Origin: Tragulus kanchil
Taxonomy: Eukaryota > Chordata > Mammalia > Artiodactyla > Tragulidae
Length of the DNA stretch: 64,000 nucleotides
Direction: 5' to 3'
Assembly: GCA_022376925.1 (NCBI GenBank)
Contig: JAIOJX010000025.1
Span: forward strand, 10,199,141-10,263,140
Every line of letters starts with the position of its first letter. The first letter of the stretch is position 1. Of this stretch, positions 36,907 through 49,115 are shown one piece after another. The notes under the pieces were generated by a model. The model did not search any database. It was given only the letters and a program-made list of their open reading frames with translations, and was not told where the DNA came from. A program made the position numbers and the translations under genes.

Positions 36907-37405
36907 CCTCATTGTAGTTTTGGTTTGCTTTTCTCTACCAGTGTGCTATGTTGATCATCTTTTCACATGTTTATTAGCCTTCTGCATGTCTTCTTTGGAG
37001 AAATGTCTATTTAGACCTTCTGCCCACCTTTTGATTGGATTGATTGTTTTTCTGGTATTGAGCTGCAAGAGCTGCTTGTATTTTTTGGAGATTAATTGTC
37101 AGTTGTTTCATTTGCTGTTATTTTCTCCCATTCTGAGGGTTGTCTTTTCACCTTGTTTATAGTTTCTTTTGTTGTGCAAGTACTTTTAATTCAGTTCCAT
37201 TTGTTTCTTTTTGTTCTTATTCCCATTATACCATGAGATGGGCCATAGAGGATCTTGCTGTGATATATATCAGAGTGTTCTTATGTGTTCCTCTAAGAGT
37301 TTTATAGTTTCTGGTTTTATGTTTAAGTCTTTAATCTATTTTGAGTTTAATTTATCTTTGTATGTTGTTAGGAAGTGTTTTAATTTGATTCTTTTACACA
37401 TAGCT
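36907..37405 (-). mobile_element. Old L1, part 2 (right of the nested L1)
   Basis: It continues the ORF2-related sequence of 27838-28007 after the 15-bp duplication, to about 37405 (plus strand contains tttaatctattttgagttta, a typical ORF2 stretch). Joined across the younger L1, the two parts form one old 5'-truncated copy of roughly 0.65 kb. Confidence 0.78.
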
Positions 37406-37447
37406 TATTACCATAGTTTACACATAATTATTACTATAGTCTAATGT

Positions 37448-37740
37448 AAATGAAAGTTGCTCAGTCATGTCAAACTCTTTGTGATTTATGGACGAGCCAT
37501 GGAATTCTCCAGGCAAGATTACTGAAGTGGATAGCCACTTCTTTCTCCATGCTATCTTCCCAACCCAGGGATCAAAGGTCTCCCAAATTACAGGTGGATT
37601 CTTTACCATCTGAGCCAGCAGGGAAGCCCAAGAATACTGGAGTGGGTAGCCTATCCCTTCTTGAAGAGATCTTCCTGACCCAGAAATTGAACCGGGTTCT
37701 CCTGAATTATAGGTGGATTCTTTACCGGCTGAGCTACAGT
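37448..37740 (-). mobile_element. Bov-A SINE, two-unit form
   Basis: The plus strand reads from gttgctcagtcatgtcaaac to accggctgagctacag and contains two tandem versions of the head region (ggtggattctttaccatctg near 37592 and ggtggattctttaccggctg near 37712). That is the Bov-A2 arrangement of two Bov-A monomers. Confidence 0.82.
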
Positions 37741-38036
37741 TTACCAGTTTCCAGAAATACCAGCTTAAATAATATATTCAAATACCATGCTTATGAATTA
37801 GAACTTTGTCACCACTCTTGGCCATGAAGGTCACACCGATGCCACTGCTCAGCTCTGTTCTTAGTGCTTCAAAGTAGAATCAGAATTTTATTTTAGATCC
37901 CTATTTTTGGCTATAGTTAGAACTTTTTGACAAAATGAAAGGAGATAGAATGGCAAGCATATGCTTTGCTTATCTTTTGATTTTTGCATCTGTATTTAAC
38001 ACCTAAAATGAATTTTTTACTTAATTAGTACACATG

Positions 38037-38070
38037 TATATATGTGTGTATGTGTGTGTATATGTACATA
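38037..38070. repeat. TATG/TGTG simple repeat
   Basis: Alternating purine-pyrimidine run of about 34 bases. Confidence 0.85.
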
Positions 38071-38097
38071 TTCAGGTTTTTTCCTAAATTTCTTTTA

Positions 38098-38162
38098 TTT
38101 TTTATAGACTTTTATTGTTTACTGCCACACATCGATCTAAATCCAGCATAAATCTACAATAC
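38098..38162 (-). mobile_element. L1 3' end scrap
   Basis: It resembles the terminal L1 sequence at 9335-9390 (acttttattgtttactgcca core). A very short 5'-truncated copy, or the edge of an old one. Confidence 0.6.
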
Positions 38163-40317
38163 ATATTCTGTTTTTTGAGGAAAACATCCTCAAAACCATT
38201 ACTAAACTGTTACTAAGGGCATCTAGAAGGGATTTGTAGCCATTTTTCATAATTGAGTCTCAATCCAGCCCAGGAGTGCTGACAAATCAACATGGCTGGC
38301 TTCATTAAACTAAACAATGGCTATGCAAAATAAACTATTTGCTAATCTTCACTGTATTATAAAAATAATTATTTTGTCAATCATAGACTGATTCTATTAC
38401 CTGACTGGGTTATTTTTACGTTGTTTCAGTTAGTTAGTTTCACATGCCTGCTATTTTTTGGTCTCTATTCCTTATCTCTGATTGGAGGAATGGGTCAGAG
38501 TTGCAACTAAAGCTGGAGGCACTGACTTTTTTGGCAAAATGTAGTCTTTAAGGCAGGTGCTCAGCCTTAGGTTGTTTCATTTATTAAGCCAATAAATTCT
38601 TAAAACAACTTGCTTTTAGAAAACCATCTTGTTGCTTTTTGCCTGTGCCTATTTGTTGCAGATATATTTTTTAATGTAATCTCATGGTTAGCGTCTACCA
38701 ATAAATTAACTTGTAGAAAAACAATGAAGTCACTTTCTACACTGAAATAGTGTAGAAAGATGAGGTACATTTTTTTTTTTTCCAATCAGACCTTACAGGG
38801 AAAAGTCTAGTAGGTAATGAGGTTTGGAATACATTTTTAGACAGTAGACAAGATCAAGAAATCTTTACTGGGAGGTCTATGAGACATCTACTTTGTAAGT
38901 ACTCAGATTTATAGACTGGTACAGAATTACAAACCCTTCAACGTCTGTGGAACATATTGGGAAATCAAAGTCACAAAAGATGTCATAGCAGTTCTGTATT
39001 TCTGAATTGTTAAACTTTAAAAATTTAGCTACAGTTTTGAAGTTTATTGTTTTGTAGGCCTACATGTTTCAAGAAAATGAGAACTGCCCTGATGAAGGCC
39101 TTTGGTACAAAAGAAAGTTATTTCCAACATCTCAAAGCCAAAATGTTTAAAGATGAAATCTTACCATATAAGATATCCCCCTTTTTGTTGCAGCACCATT
39201 TTTATAAGTTGTTAAAGTACAATCTTCCAAAATCTACAACTGTTACTATATTCTGTTTTTGAGGAAAACATCCTCAAAACCATTACTAAACTGTTACTAA
39301 GGGCATCTAGAAGGGATTTGTAGCCATTTTTCATAATTGAGTCTCAATCCAGCCCAGGAGTGCTGACAAATCAACATGGCTGGCTTCATTAAACTAAACA
39401 ATGGCTATGCAAAATAAACTATTTGCTAATCTTCACTGTATTATAAAAATAATTATTTTGTCAATCATAGACTGATTCTATTACCTGACTGGGTTATTTT
39501 TACGTTGTTTCAGTTAGTTAGTTTCACATGCCTGCTATTTTTTGGTCTCTATTCCTTATCTCTGATTGGAGGAATGGGTCAGAGTTGCAACTAAAGCTGG
39601 AGGCACTGACTTTTTTGGCAAAATGTAGTCTTTAAGGCAGGTGCTCAGCCTTAGGTTGTTTCATTTATTAAGCCAATAAATTCTTAAAACAACTTGCTTT
39701 TAGAAAACCATCTTGTTGCTTTTTGCCTGTGCCTATTTGTTGCAGATATATTTTTTAATGTAATCTCATGGTTAGCGTCTACCAATAAATTAACTTGTAG
39801 AAAAACAATGAAGTCACTTTCTACACTGAAATAGTGTAGAAAGATGAGGTACATTTTTTTTTTTTCCAATCAGACCTTACAGGGAAAAGTCTAGTAGGTA
39901 ATGAGGTTTGGAATACATTTTTAGACAGTAGACAAGATCAAGAAATCTTTACTGGGAGGTCTATGAGACATCTACTTTGTAAGTACTCAGATTTATAGAC
40001 TGGTACAGAATTACAAACCCTTCAACGTCTGTGGAACATATTGGGAAATCAAAGTCACAAAAGATGTCATAGCAGTTCTGTATTTCTGAATTGTTAAACT
40101 TTAAAAATTTAGCTACAGTTTTGAAGTTTATTGTTTTGTAGGCCTACATGTTTCAAGAAAATGAGAACTGCCCTGATGAAGGCCTTTGGTACAAAAGAAA
40201 GTTATTTCCAACATCTCAAAGCCAAAATGTTTAAAGATGAAATCTTACCATATAAGATATCCCCCTTTTTGTTGCAGCACCATTTTTATAAGTTGTTAAA
40301 GTACAATCTTCCAAAAT
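38163..40317. repeat. Tandem duplication D12, unit about 1085 bp
   Basis: The first copy is 38163-39232 and the second 39248-40317. A T is lost from a run just past the start of the second copy. Bases 39233-39247 resemble a corrupted form of 38150-38163. The unit is largely unique AT-rich DNA. Confidence 0.9.
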
Positions 40318-42620
40318 TTAAAACATGACACTCATATAAATATAAAAGGAACACATGTCAACAAATGAATTCAACTCATTGATTAGTTAATGAGGGAACC
40401 AGTCCTAAGTTAAAATCAGTTCAAAAAGCTTTTGAGAAGCTGAGTATCTAAAAGAATTTAAGGGAGGTCATTTTGGATAAGATTGCAAGGTTAGATATAA
40501 TACTGATCAACCTCCTAAAGGGCAAAAAATTATAATTTTTGAAGTTATGTTTTATTTCGGACAGAAGTTGTTTACATATCTATACCAGCAACAATTTATA
40601 AGTCAATATGTAACTTCAATAAGTCTGAGACTTTAATCAGTCATAAAAAGAGAGTTGAACCAAATAATATATCCTCATAGGCACTTACATAATTCTTGAA
40701 TGGGGCCTGTGCTACCCTCATCTGCCACTAAGATACACAACTTCCTTTTTTTTAACTTTATTCTCAATTTTTAAATGATTTTTCTTAAAAAGATAAAACC
40801 ATGATTCTTCAGGACTAGGAATATTGTATTGTTTCTAGTCTAGCATGGGCTATACTGAATTCTGTTGATACTTCTTTCACAGCATCTCCAACACAGTATT
40901 TCTAAGGCACACTCCATAAGACAAGTGGGATCCATGGGCAAACATAGTTAGAAACATAGACGTATTCTTATTTCCATTTTCAGTAAAGATAAAATTGAGT
41001 CTTGGATACAATCAGAATTAGTAATTGAAAGAGAGGCCACAAAAGAAAACTAATTCTGTGCCATCTTGAAAGTTATCTCCTCCATGTGAAGTCTTAGAAG
41101 GAGCTATGATAACAGATCAAGGACAAGGGAAAAAAAAAAAAAAGCCACCATGTTATTAATAGAACTTTAGTTATAGACAGCTAAGAGATTAAAGTTCTTT
41201 TTCTTTGTGAAATGTACTCCATTTATTTATTTACTTACTTTTCATGCCTTTCTTTGACATTAAAGTGATAAAATGGATAGACTTTACCACACTTGAAAAT
41301 GAGACACAACTTCTTTATAAGACAGAGTTGAAATTAGGAGGTTAAGAAAAAAAGATATGCGTAAAAATATTTTTACTATTATGGATCAAAATATTAATCT
41401 ACATCCTCTAAATCTACCCCAAAGGGCTTTCACGTAACATTAAGCAGAAAGAATTCTGAAGACAAAACCGAAACTACTTAGAATAAGTTCAGCATTTCCT
41501 TAGATATGTGGGAGTAATTATTTGCTGTATCTTGGACCCCAAATAAGTTAATAATTCATTTCAGAGTAATGTTAATCTAAAAAATCTAAAGGGCAAAAAA
41601 TTATAATTTTTGAAGTTATGTTTTATTTCGGACAGAAGTTGTTTACATATCTATACCAGCAACAATTTATAAGTCAATATGTAACTTCAATAAGTCTGAG
41701 ACTTTAATCAGTCATAAAAAGAGAGTTGAACCAAATAATATATCCTCATAGGCACTTACATAATTCTTGAATGGGGCCTGTGCTACCCTCATCTGCCACT
41801 AAGATACACAACTTCCTTTTTTTTAACTTTATTCTCAATTTTTAAATGATTTTTCTTAAAAAGATAAAACCATGATTCTTCAGGACTAGGAATATTGTAT
41901 TGTTTCTAGTCTAGCATGGGCTATACTGAATTCTGTTGATACTTCTTTCACAGCATCTCCAACACAGTATTTCTAAGGCACACTCCATAAGACAAGTGGG
42001 ATCCATGGGCAAACATAGTTAGAAACATAGACGTATTCTTATTTCCATTTTCAGTAAAGATAAAATTGAGTCTTGGATACAATCAGAATTAGTAATTGAA
42101 AGAGAGGCCACAAAAGAAAACTAATTCTGTGCCATCTTGAAAGTTATCTCCTCCATGTGAAGTCTTAGAAGGAGCTATGATAACAGATCAAGGACAAGGG
42201 AAAAAAAAAAAAAAGCCACCATGTTATTAATAGAACTTTAGTTATAGACAGCTAAGAGATTAAAGTTCTTTTTCTTTGTGAAATGTACTCCATTTATTTA
42301 TTTACTTACTTTTCATGCCTTTCTTTGACATTAAAGTGATAAAATGGATAGACTTTACCACACTTGAAAATGAGACACAACTTCTTTATAAGACAGAGTT
42401 GAAATTAGGAGGTTAAGAAAAAAAGATATGCGTAAAAATATTTTTACTATTATGGATCAAAATATTAATCTACATCCTCTAAATCTACCCCCAAAGGGCT
42501 TTCACGTAACATTAAGCAGAAAGAATTCTGAAGACAAAACCGAAACTACTTAGAATAAGTTCAGCATTTCCTTAGATATGTGGGAGTAATTATTTGCTGT
42601 ATCTTGGACCCCAAATAAGT
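38163..42620. other. Unique AT-rich sequence shown with duplications D12 and D13
   Basis: I recognise no gene, RNA or repeat family here. Short frames near 39047 and 38600-38785 recur only because of D12. Real length is about 2.3 kb after removing the second displays. Confidence 0.5.
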
Positions 42621-42646
42621 TAATAATTCATTTCAGAGTAATGTTA
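40516..42646. repeat. Tandem duplication D13, unit about 1071 bp
   Basis: The first copy is 40516-41586 and the second 41587-42646. One C is missing from a run in the first copy (41415-41418 compared with 42487-42491). No repeat element was recognised inside the unit. Confidence 0.9.
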
Positions 42647-42819
42647 TTAAATTCGAATAATAATAATGAGCACCTGATATGCCCAAGGATTTCTACCAAT
42701 TCAACTGTTTTAACTGTTTTCTTGTATCTCAGCTTGATTCATAAATCTGTCATATGTAACTACTTAATTCTTTTTAAGAAAGAAGTTCTAGCTAACTGCT
42801 GTATGATATATAGAAAAGT

Positions 42820-43142
42820 GGTTTTTATTTATTTATTTTTAAATTTTATTTATCTATCTTTTGGAGGGTGGGGTGGGGAGGGAGGTGGATGGGCGGGCCC
42901 CTTCTATTGGTCTTTCATTTCTCTATTTTCATCTGTCTTTGTTCTTTGGCTCCTGTCGGCCTCCCATCGCGGTGGCCACTGTCGTCGCAGAGCACCGGCT
43001 CTGGGCGCATGCGCTCCAGAGCTCCGGCTCGGTAATTGTACACATGGGTCCAGCTGCTCCATGGCACGTGGGATCTTCCCAGGCCAGGGATCGAACCAGC
43101 GCCCCTTGCACTGCAAGGAGGCGTCTCCACCCACTGGACCCC
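42820..43142 (-). mobile_element. CHR-type SINE, head slightly truncated
   Basis: The target duplication is tgatatatagaaaagt (42804-42819) and tgatacatagaaaagt (43143-43158). The head stops at cactggacccc, so the first bases of the tRNA-like part (the gggcttccctggtggt end) are missing. Tail and 3' body are complete. Confidence 0.87.
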
Positions 43143-43917
43143 TGATACATAGAAAAGTTTTTAAAAGAGTAAATCTTAAGAGTTTTCATTACAAAGGAAA
43201 CTTTCTCCTTTTTTGTTTTCTTCTTTTTATTGTATCTATATGGGAAGGTAGAAGTTAGCTGAAATTATTGTGGTAATTGTTTGATAATATATGTAAAGCA
43301 CACCATGCCTAACAACCTTATTCAGTGATATATGGCAGTTACTTCTTAACAAACCTGAAAAAGTGAATTTATTTTCCCACAGATTGCCTATAAGGGTTGA
43401 TGATTTTGCAACTGTTTGAGTTGGCTATTAATAATGGTTTTGGAAATCAGTTATGTTTTAAGAGTTCTATCCTTGGGAAAATAAACCAATAAAATCTGAA
43501 AATACATGAAGCAAGTATAACACAGACACTAAGAGGATTTATTTCTAAAGTTTTAAATGTATTTTAAGCAGAAGTGCTAACTCATTTTTATTAACACTTT
43601 GTATAATATATATTTAATTCTAAAGATAATATGCTCCTGTACTGTTGGATGACCTGGCTTGTTAAAGCTGCAAACTCACTGTGTCTTCAGAGTCTTTTCT
43701 TTTTAAAAAAATTTTGGCTTCTTTTAATTCATTTCAGAGTAATGTTATTAAATTCGAATAATAATGAGCACCTGATATGCCCAAGGATTTCTACCAATTC
43801 AACTGTTTTAACTGTTTTCTTGTATCTCAGCTTGATTCATAAATCTGTCATATGTAACTACTTAATTCTTTTTAAGAAAGAAGTTCTAGCTAACTGCTGT
43901 ATGATATATAGAAAAGT

Positions 43918-44240
43918 GGTTTTTATTTATTTATTTTTAAATTTTATTTATCTATCTTTTGGAGGGTGGGGTGGGGAGGGAGGTGGATGGGCGGGCCCCT
44001 TCTATTGGTCTTTCATTTCTCTATTTTCATCTGTCTTTGTTCTTTGGCTCCTGTCGGCCTCCCATCGCGGTGGCCACTGTCGTCGCAGAGCACCGGCTCT
44101 GGGCGCATGCGCTCCAGAGCTCCGGCTCGGTAATTGTACACATGGGTCCAGCTGCTCCATGGCACGTGGGATCTTCCCAGGCCAGGGATCGAACCAGCGC
44201 CCCTTGCACTGCAAGGAGGCGTCTCCACCCACTGGACCCC
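43918..44240 (-). mobile_element. CHR-type SINE (second display, D14)
   Basis: Same as 42820-43142, shifted by 1098, with the same missing head and target duplications. One G/T difference lies just beyond it. Confidence 0.87.
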
Positions 44241-44817
44241 TGATACATAGAAAATTTTTTAAAAGAGTAAATCTTAAGAGTTTTCATTACAAAGGAAACT
44301 TTCTCCTTTTTTGTTTTCTTCTTTTTATTGTATCTATATGGGAAGGTAGAAGTTAGCTGAAATTATTGTGGTAATTGTTTGATAATATATGTAAAGCACA
44401 CCATGCCTAACAACCTTATTCAGTGATATATGGCAGTTACTTCTTAACAAACCTGAAAAAGTGAATTTATTTTCCCACAGATTGCCTATAAGGGTTGATG
44501 ATTTTGCAACTGTTTGAGTTGGCTATTAATAATGGTTTTGGAAATCAGTTATGTTTTAAGAGTTCTATCCTTGGGAAAATAAACCAATAAAATCTGAAAA
44601 TACATGAAGCAAGTATAACACAGACACTAAGAGGATTTATTTCTAAAGTTTTAAATGTATTTTAAGCAGAAGTGCTAACTCATTTTTATTAACACTTTGT
44701 ATAATATATATTTAATTCTAAAGATAATATGCTCCTGTACTGTTGGATGACCTGGCTTGTTAAAGCTGCAAACTCACTGTGTCTTCAGAGTCTTTTCTTT
44801 TTAAAAAAATTTTGGCT

Positions 44818-45068
44818 TCTTTTATTGGTTTTTTATTTATTTATTTTCATCCATCTTTATTTTTTGGCCTGTATGGGCCTCCCATTGCAGTGGCCTCTTG
44901 TTGCAGAGCACCAGCTCTGTGCACATGCGCTCCAGAGCTCTGGCTCATAACTGGACACCCTGGTCTAGCAGCTCCACAGCATGTGGGATCTTCCCGGGCC
45001 AGGGATTGACCTGGTACCCCTGCACTGCAAGGCGGTCTCTTTACCCACTGGACCATCAGGGAAACCCC
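44818..45068 (-). mobile_element. CHR-type SINE, more diverged
   Basis: A minus-strand copy with more differences than its relatives (for example accatcagggaaacccc at the head). It also has a shorter tail without the long C-rich patch. It is probably older, or from an earlier subfamily. No clear target duplication. Confidence 0.8.
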
Positions 45069-45117
45069 AGAATCTTATGATATATACCTTATATTGCTTT
45101 GCCAGGGCTGTTAACAG

Positions 45118-45332
45118 TGAGTGGGTGAGTGAGTGCTCAGCTGTGGCCAGATCTTTGTGATCCACAGACTGTAGTCCAAGAGGCTCCTCTGTCCATGGGG
45201 TTTTACTGACACAAATAACTGGACTGGGTTGCCATTTCCTCCTCCAGGGAGGAGGATTTTCCTGACACAGGGATCAAACCTGCATCACCTATATTGCAGG
45301 CAGATTTTTTACCACTGAAGCATTGGGAAAGC
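45118..45332 (-). mobile_element. Bov-A SINE, diverged
   Basis: The plus strand carries the tail (gtgctcagctgtggccag) and head (attttttaccactgaagc) of a Bov-A element with many changes. It follows the CHR-type SINE closely. Confidence 0.75.
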
Positions 45333-45337
45333 TGGGG

Positions 45338-45604
45338 CTGTTATAACCAAGTACCATAACCTGGGTACATTAAACAAAAATGATTTATGTTTTACTCACA
45401 ATTCTGGAGGCTAGGAGCCTGAGATCAAGATGACAGCAGGATTAGTCTTTTTGTGTGTGTGACCTGTCTCCTTGCCTTGTAGAAGGATGTCTTTTCCTTG
45501 TGTCGTCACATGATCTTCTTTCTGTGTGTGTCTTAATTTCTTCTTATAAGGACACTAGATGTATGAGAATAGGACCCACCAAATGACCTAATTTTAACTT
45601 AGTT
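45338..45604 (-). mobile_element. MLT1-like LTR, part 1
   Basis: The plus strand shows ctcacaattctggaggctag, cttcttataaggacactaga and cctaattttaac in the order expected for the reverse strand of an ERVL-MaLR (MLT1/MST) LTR. It breaks off at about 45604 and resumes at about 46693. Confidence 0.7.
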
Positions 45605-46692
45605 TTTTAAAGAGGCAGAATGATAGAAAATGTATATATTGATCTCTGTCCCTAGGTCCTGGTACAGAACTCGTGAAATCCTCTTAACTTCTGAGGTTCA
45701 GAGAGTTTTTTGCTGTAATAGCTAATTCTAGGTCAGCTCTTGGATGACTCCTGGATAAGAACTGGTCGCTGGAAAGACCAGCGCATGATAAGAAATGTGG
45801 GGTTCTCAGCCTTACCCCTCGTTCGCTTGAGCAGGGAGTAGGTTTGGAAATGGAATTAATGCTCAATATTGCCTATATGTGGGATTCCCCAGTGGCTCAG
45901 TGGTAAAGAATCCACCTGCATTACACGAGTTGCAGGAGATGTGAGTTCAATTCCTGGGTCAGGAAGATCCCCTGAAGGAGGACATGACAACCCACTCCAA
46001 TATTCTTGCCTGGAAAATCCCATGGACAGAGGAGCCTGATGGGCTACAGTCCATGGGGTCGCAAAGGGTGGGACATGACTGAAGCAACTGAGCATGCACA
46101 CCTATATGATGAAGACTTAATTAAAAATCTCCAAAGTATGGGCTTCAGAGGACTTCCAGGTGAATGAACATACTGGGAAGGTGACACACCTCAACTTCCT
46201 AGAGACAAAAGCTCCTGGGCTCAGGATGATTCAAGACCTCATGCGACATAGCTCTTCCATCTGGTGGTTCATCCATATCCTTTATCATAGCCTTTAATAA
46301 ACTGGTAAATATTAAGCAAATTTCCTCTGAATTTTGGGAGCGACTTTAGCAAATTAATCAAATGCAAGGTGGAGTCATGGGAGCCTCTGATTTATAGCCA
46401 AGATGGAAAGAAGCTGTGGTTAACCTGGAAACCTACTACCTGCAATTGGCGGTAGTGGAGGAATGGGGAGGAATCTTGTGAGATTTAGCCCTTAACCTGT
46501 GGTATCTGACACTATCTACAAGTACAAAGTGTCAGAGTTAAATTAAACTGTAAGACACCCTGCTGCTCTTAGAGATATTTTTGGTGAAAGAAAATCCCCC
46601 GTACACCTGGAGTCTGAAGTGTTGGAGCTTGGCAGTGGGGTGAGAGTAAGGAGAAACACAGGCGGAAGGACTGGGTTTTTCCCTACTTAGAA
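45605..46692 (+). mobile_element. LTR-like element inserted into the MLT1-like LTR, family not named
   Basis: It lies between the two halves of the MLT1-like LTR, so it inserted there. It has a probable polyadenylation signal (aataaa near 46296) preceded by a pyrimidine-rich ctcttccatct region. It is followed by a U5-like stretch (tttatagcc, cccttaacctgtggtatctg) that I associate with mammalian ERV LTRs. I cannot name the family. A Bov-A SINE splits it. No internal retroviral genes are seen. Ends and target duplication are not resolved. Confidence 0.5.
45886..46101 (+). mobile_element. Bov-A SINE
   Basis: Complete from gggattccccagtggctcag through cccactccaatattcttgcc to gacatgactgaagcaactga. 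Flanks share cctatatg (just before 45886 and about 46102-46109), a probable target duplication. Confidence 0.9.
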
Positions 46693-46808
46693 GGAAAAGA
46701 CTTTTCTGACTGAAGATATTATCTCAAAATACAGTCACATTCTAAGGTACTAGGGATTAGGATTTCAATATATGAATTTGAAAGGGTACACAGCTCAATT
46801 TAGACCTC
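46693..46808 (-). mobile_element. MLT1-like LTR, part 2
   Basis: The plus strand continues the MLT1-like order with atctcaaaatacagtcacat, ggtactagggattaggattt and atatgaatttg. Confidence 0.7.
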
Positions 46809-47477
46809 AAATCTGCCTAATAATAAATTCCATAGTTGCCATTGACCCAGATTTGGCAAAAAAATAAATAAATAAGTCAGTTAATGTTTTCCAGTCATCT
46901 AAATGTTTAAGTGTGTGTTGCATATGTGTTACAGTACGCCTGTTTTCTTTCCTTGTTTGGTGTGAGTATTAGTTGTTACTTCTTTTATTTCCAAAACTGC
47001 TCTGGCCGATTCCACTATTAGCACTAAGGAAGAAGTTAAAAATACCTCTTGCTAACAAAACAAAAAAAAAAACCTCTTGCTAATGAATCTGTTTAGAATT
47101 TAATCACTGAACTTATGCCAAGATTACTTTGAATATTTTTGATACAAATATACTGAAACACTTAGAAATCAGATTGAGTTTTTAAAAAGAATGTCAATTT
47201 TATGTCTGCTGTCTGATTTTCTTGGTGTGAAAAAGAGGATAATGAATTCCAGCAGAAAAATAGAGGTCTCACTCTGACAAATAGAAGGTAGAGAATTTGA
47301 TCCTTTAGGAAGTTGTATAAAATGGCATAACCGTGTGCTGATGAGACTCAACTTGTTGAAGTATAAGAAACATGGGATTATTTTACGTTTTAACCCTTAT
47401 CACTTGTCAGAGTTATAGAATGAATCTCCTTTCCCTACTGGATAACATTTTGGGGAGATCTGATAGCTTTCTGTTGT
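46809..47477. other. Unique AT-rich sequence
   Basis: Nothing recognised except short A-rich runs near 46858-46875 and 47060-47074. Confidence 0.4.
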
Positions 47478-47700
47478 TGTTGAGTTAGTAAACCGTGTCT
47501 GACTCTTTGTGATCTCATGGACTGCAGCACTCCAGGCCCCTCTACTCTCTGCTGTCTCCTGGAATTTGCTCAAATTCAGGTCTGCTGAGTCGGTGATGCT
47601 ATGGACCATCTCATCTTCTGCTGCCCTATCTCCTTTTGTCTTCAATCTTTCCCACATAAGAGTCTTTTCCAATAAGTCGGTGCTTCATATCAGGTTATCC
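47478..47700 (-). mobile_element. BovB 3' end fragment, diverged
   Basis: The plus strand reads gactctttgtgatctcatgg, then the BovB 3' coding and tail region (ctgagtcggtgatgctatgg, cttttccaataagtcgg). Confidence 0.78.
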
Positions 47701-47930
47701 ATACTAGATAACGTTTTGGGCAGACTTGATAACTTTCTAGGCAATTTCAATAATCAAAATTTTTGTCTACTCCAATTTATAGGTTTGGTATTGTATTTGA
47801 TAAAATTATTTTCTCTCTTCTGTTGCTAGAAACAAAAGTTAAAAGTACCCCATAGTTTGAATATTTGTAATGAGAATAAATATGGTCTCTCTATACTGCA
47901 GTATTTTTTAAATCAAAAAATGAGGAAATG

Positions 47931-48190
47931 GGGCTTCCCTGGTGGTCTAGTGGGTAGAGAGTCTGCCTTGCAGTGCAAGGTGCGCTGCTTTGATTCCTGG
48001 CCTGGGAGGATCCTATGTGCCGTGGAGCAGCTGGACCAGTGTCTACAATTGCAAGCCAGCACTCTGGTGTGCATGTGCCCAGGGCCGGTGGTCTGCCATG
48101 AGAGGAGCCACTGCGATGGGAGGCCCACAGAACAAAGATGGATGAAAATAAATAAGTGAAAGACCAATAAAAGAGGCCAAATATTTTTTT
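47931..48190 (+). mobile_element. CHR-type SINE
   Basis: The target duplication is aatgaggaaatgg (about 47919-47931 and 48191-48203). It has a tRNA-like head and a 3' body with a deletion around the gggaggcccacag / aacaaag join (it lacks the gccaaag part). The B box is altered (ctttgattcc), so it is probably an older copy. Confidence 0.85.
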
Positions 48191-48203
48191 AATGAGGAAA
48201 TGG

Positions 48204-48790
48204 ATATGAATTTATTTTATAAAGTGTAAAATGCTAAGAAGTATCAAACAGTATTGTGCTTTTTTTAAAATTTTTGTTTTTTGGATCTACTTATTTCAAA
48301 ACTCATTTATGTACAAAATTGACTTCACAAAGGAGAAGATAGGTTCTAGAAGGAAAAAAAATCACCCAAACCTAGTTTTTTTCTCTTATAATAACTACAA
48401 ATAAGAACTATGATGACCTGTTAGAAGCTGATTAGGAGGGGAATTGACTCCTCTGTTGTGCCCTCAAGCCAGCTGATATAAATAAGGGGAGCAGCCACTG
48501 GCTTCCAAGCTGGAACTGAAATTTGATCGGTGGACTTTCTGTAGAAGGTAATGGTTCAGAATAAGAAATTTGTTTTTGGATAGTACTTAGATCGTTTTTT
48601 CACCATCACAGACTATGATCTTCGTCAAACTACTTACATGTAAGTGAACATAATGATATTACTGCTTTGGGTGGATGAAAACTTGCAACATGTAGATCAA
48701 CAATACTTTCCATACTAGTACTCATTATTAGCTCTTGCAATGTATTAGCATTATTTGAAGTGCTTTACGTGCATGATGTTATATGTTATT
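48204..48790. other. Unique sequence
   Basis: No feature recognised. Confidence 0.4.
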
Positions 48791-49115
48791 ATTTGGTAAC
48801 TCAGTCACGTCTGACTCTTTGCAACCCCATTGACTGCAGCATGCCAGGCTTCCCTGTCTTTCACTATCTTCTGGAGCTTGCTCAAACTCATGTCCACTGA
48901 ACTGGTGATACCATCCAACCATCTCATCGTCTTTTGCCCCCTTCTCTGCCCTCAATCTTTCCCAGTATCAAGGTCTTTTCCAGTGAATTGGCTCTTTGTA
49001 TCAGAGGGGCAAAGTATTGGAGCTTCAGTTTCAGCATCTGTCCTTCCAGTGAATATTCAGAGTTGATTTCCTTTAGGATTGACTGACTTGCTTTCCTTGC
49101 TGTCCATGTAGTTCT
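48791..49115 (-). mobile_element. BovB 3' end
   Basis: The plus strand runs from tcagtcacgtctgactcttt through gagcttgctcaaactcatgt and agcttcagtttcagcatctg to tgattgactgacttgc-like family sequence. It translates on the minus strand to a BovB C-terminal piece (TARKASQSILKEINSEYSLEG). Confidence 0.85.

Larger units (their letters stand above)
42624..44824. repeat. Tandem duplication D14, unit about 1101 bp
   Basis: The first copy is 42624-43724 and the second 43725-44824. One ATA unit is lost close to the start of the second copy (near 43760), and one G/T difference lies near 44254. A CHR-type SINE with both 16-bp target duplications is carried whole. The unit begins 22 bases before D13 ends. 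Confidence 0.9.
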
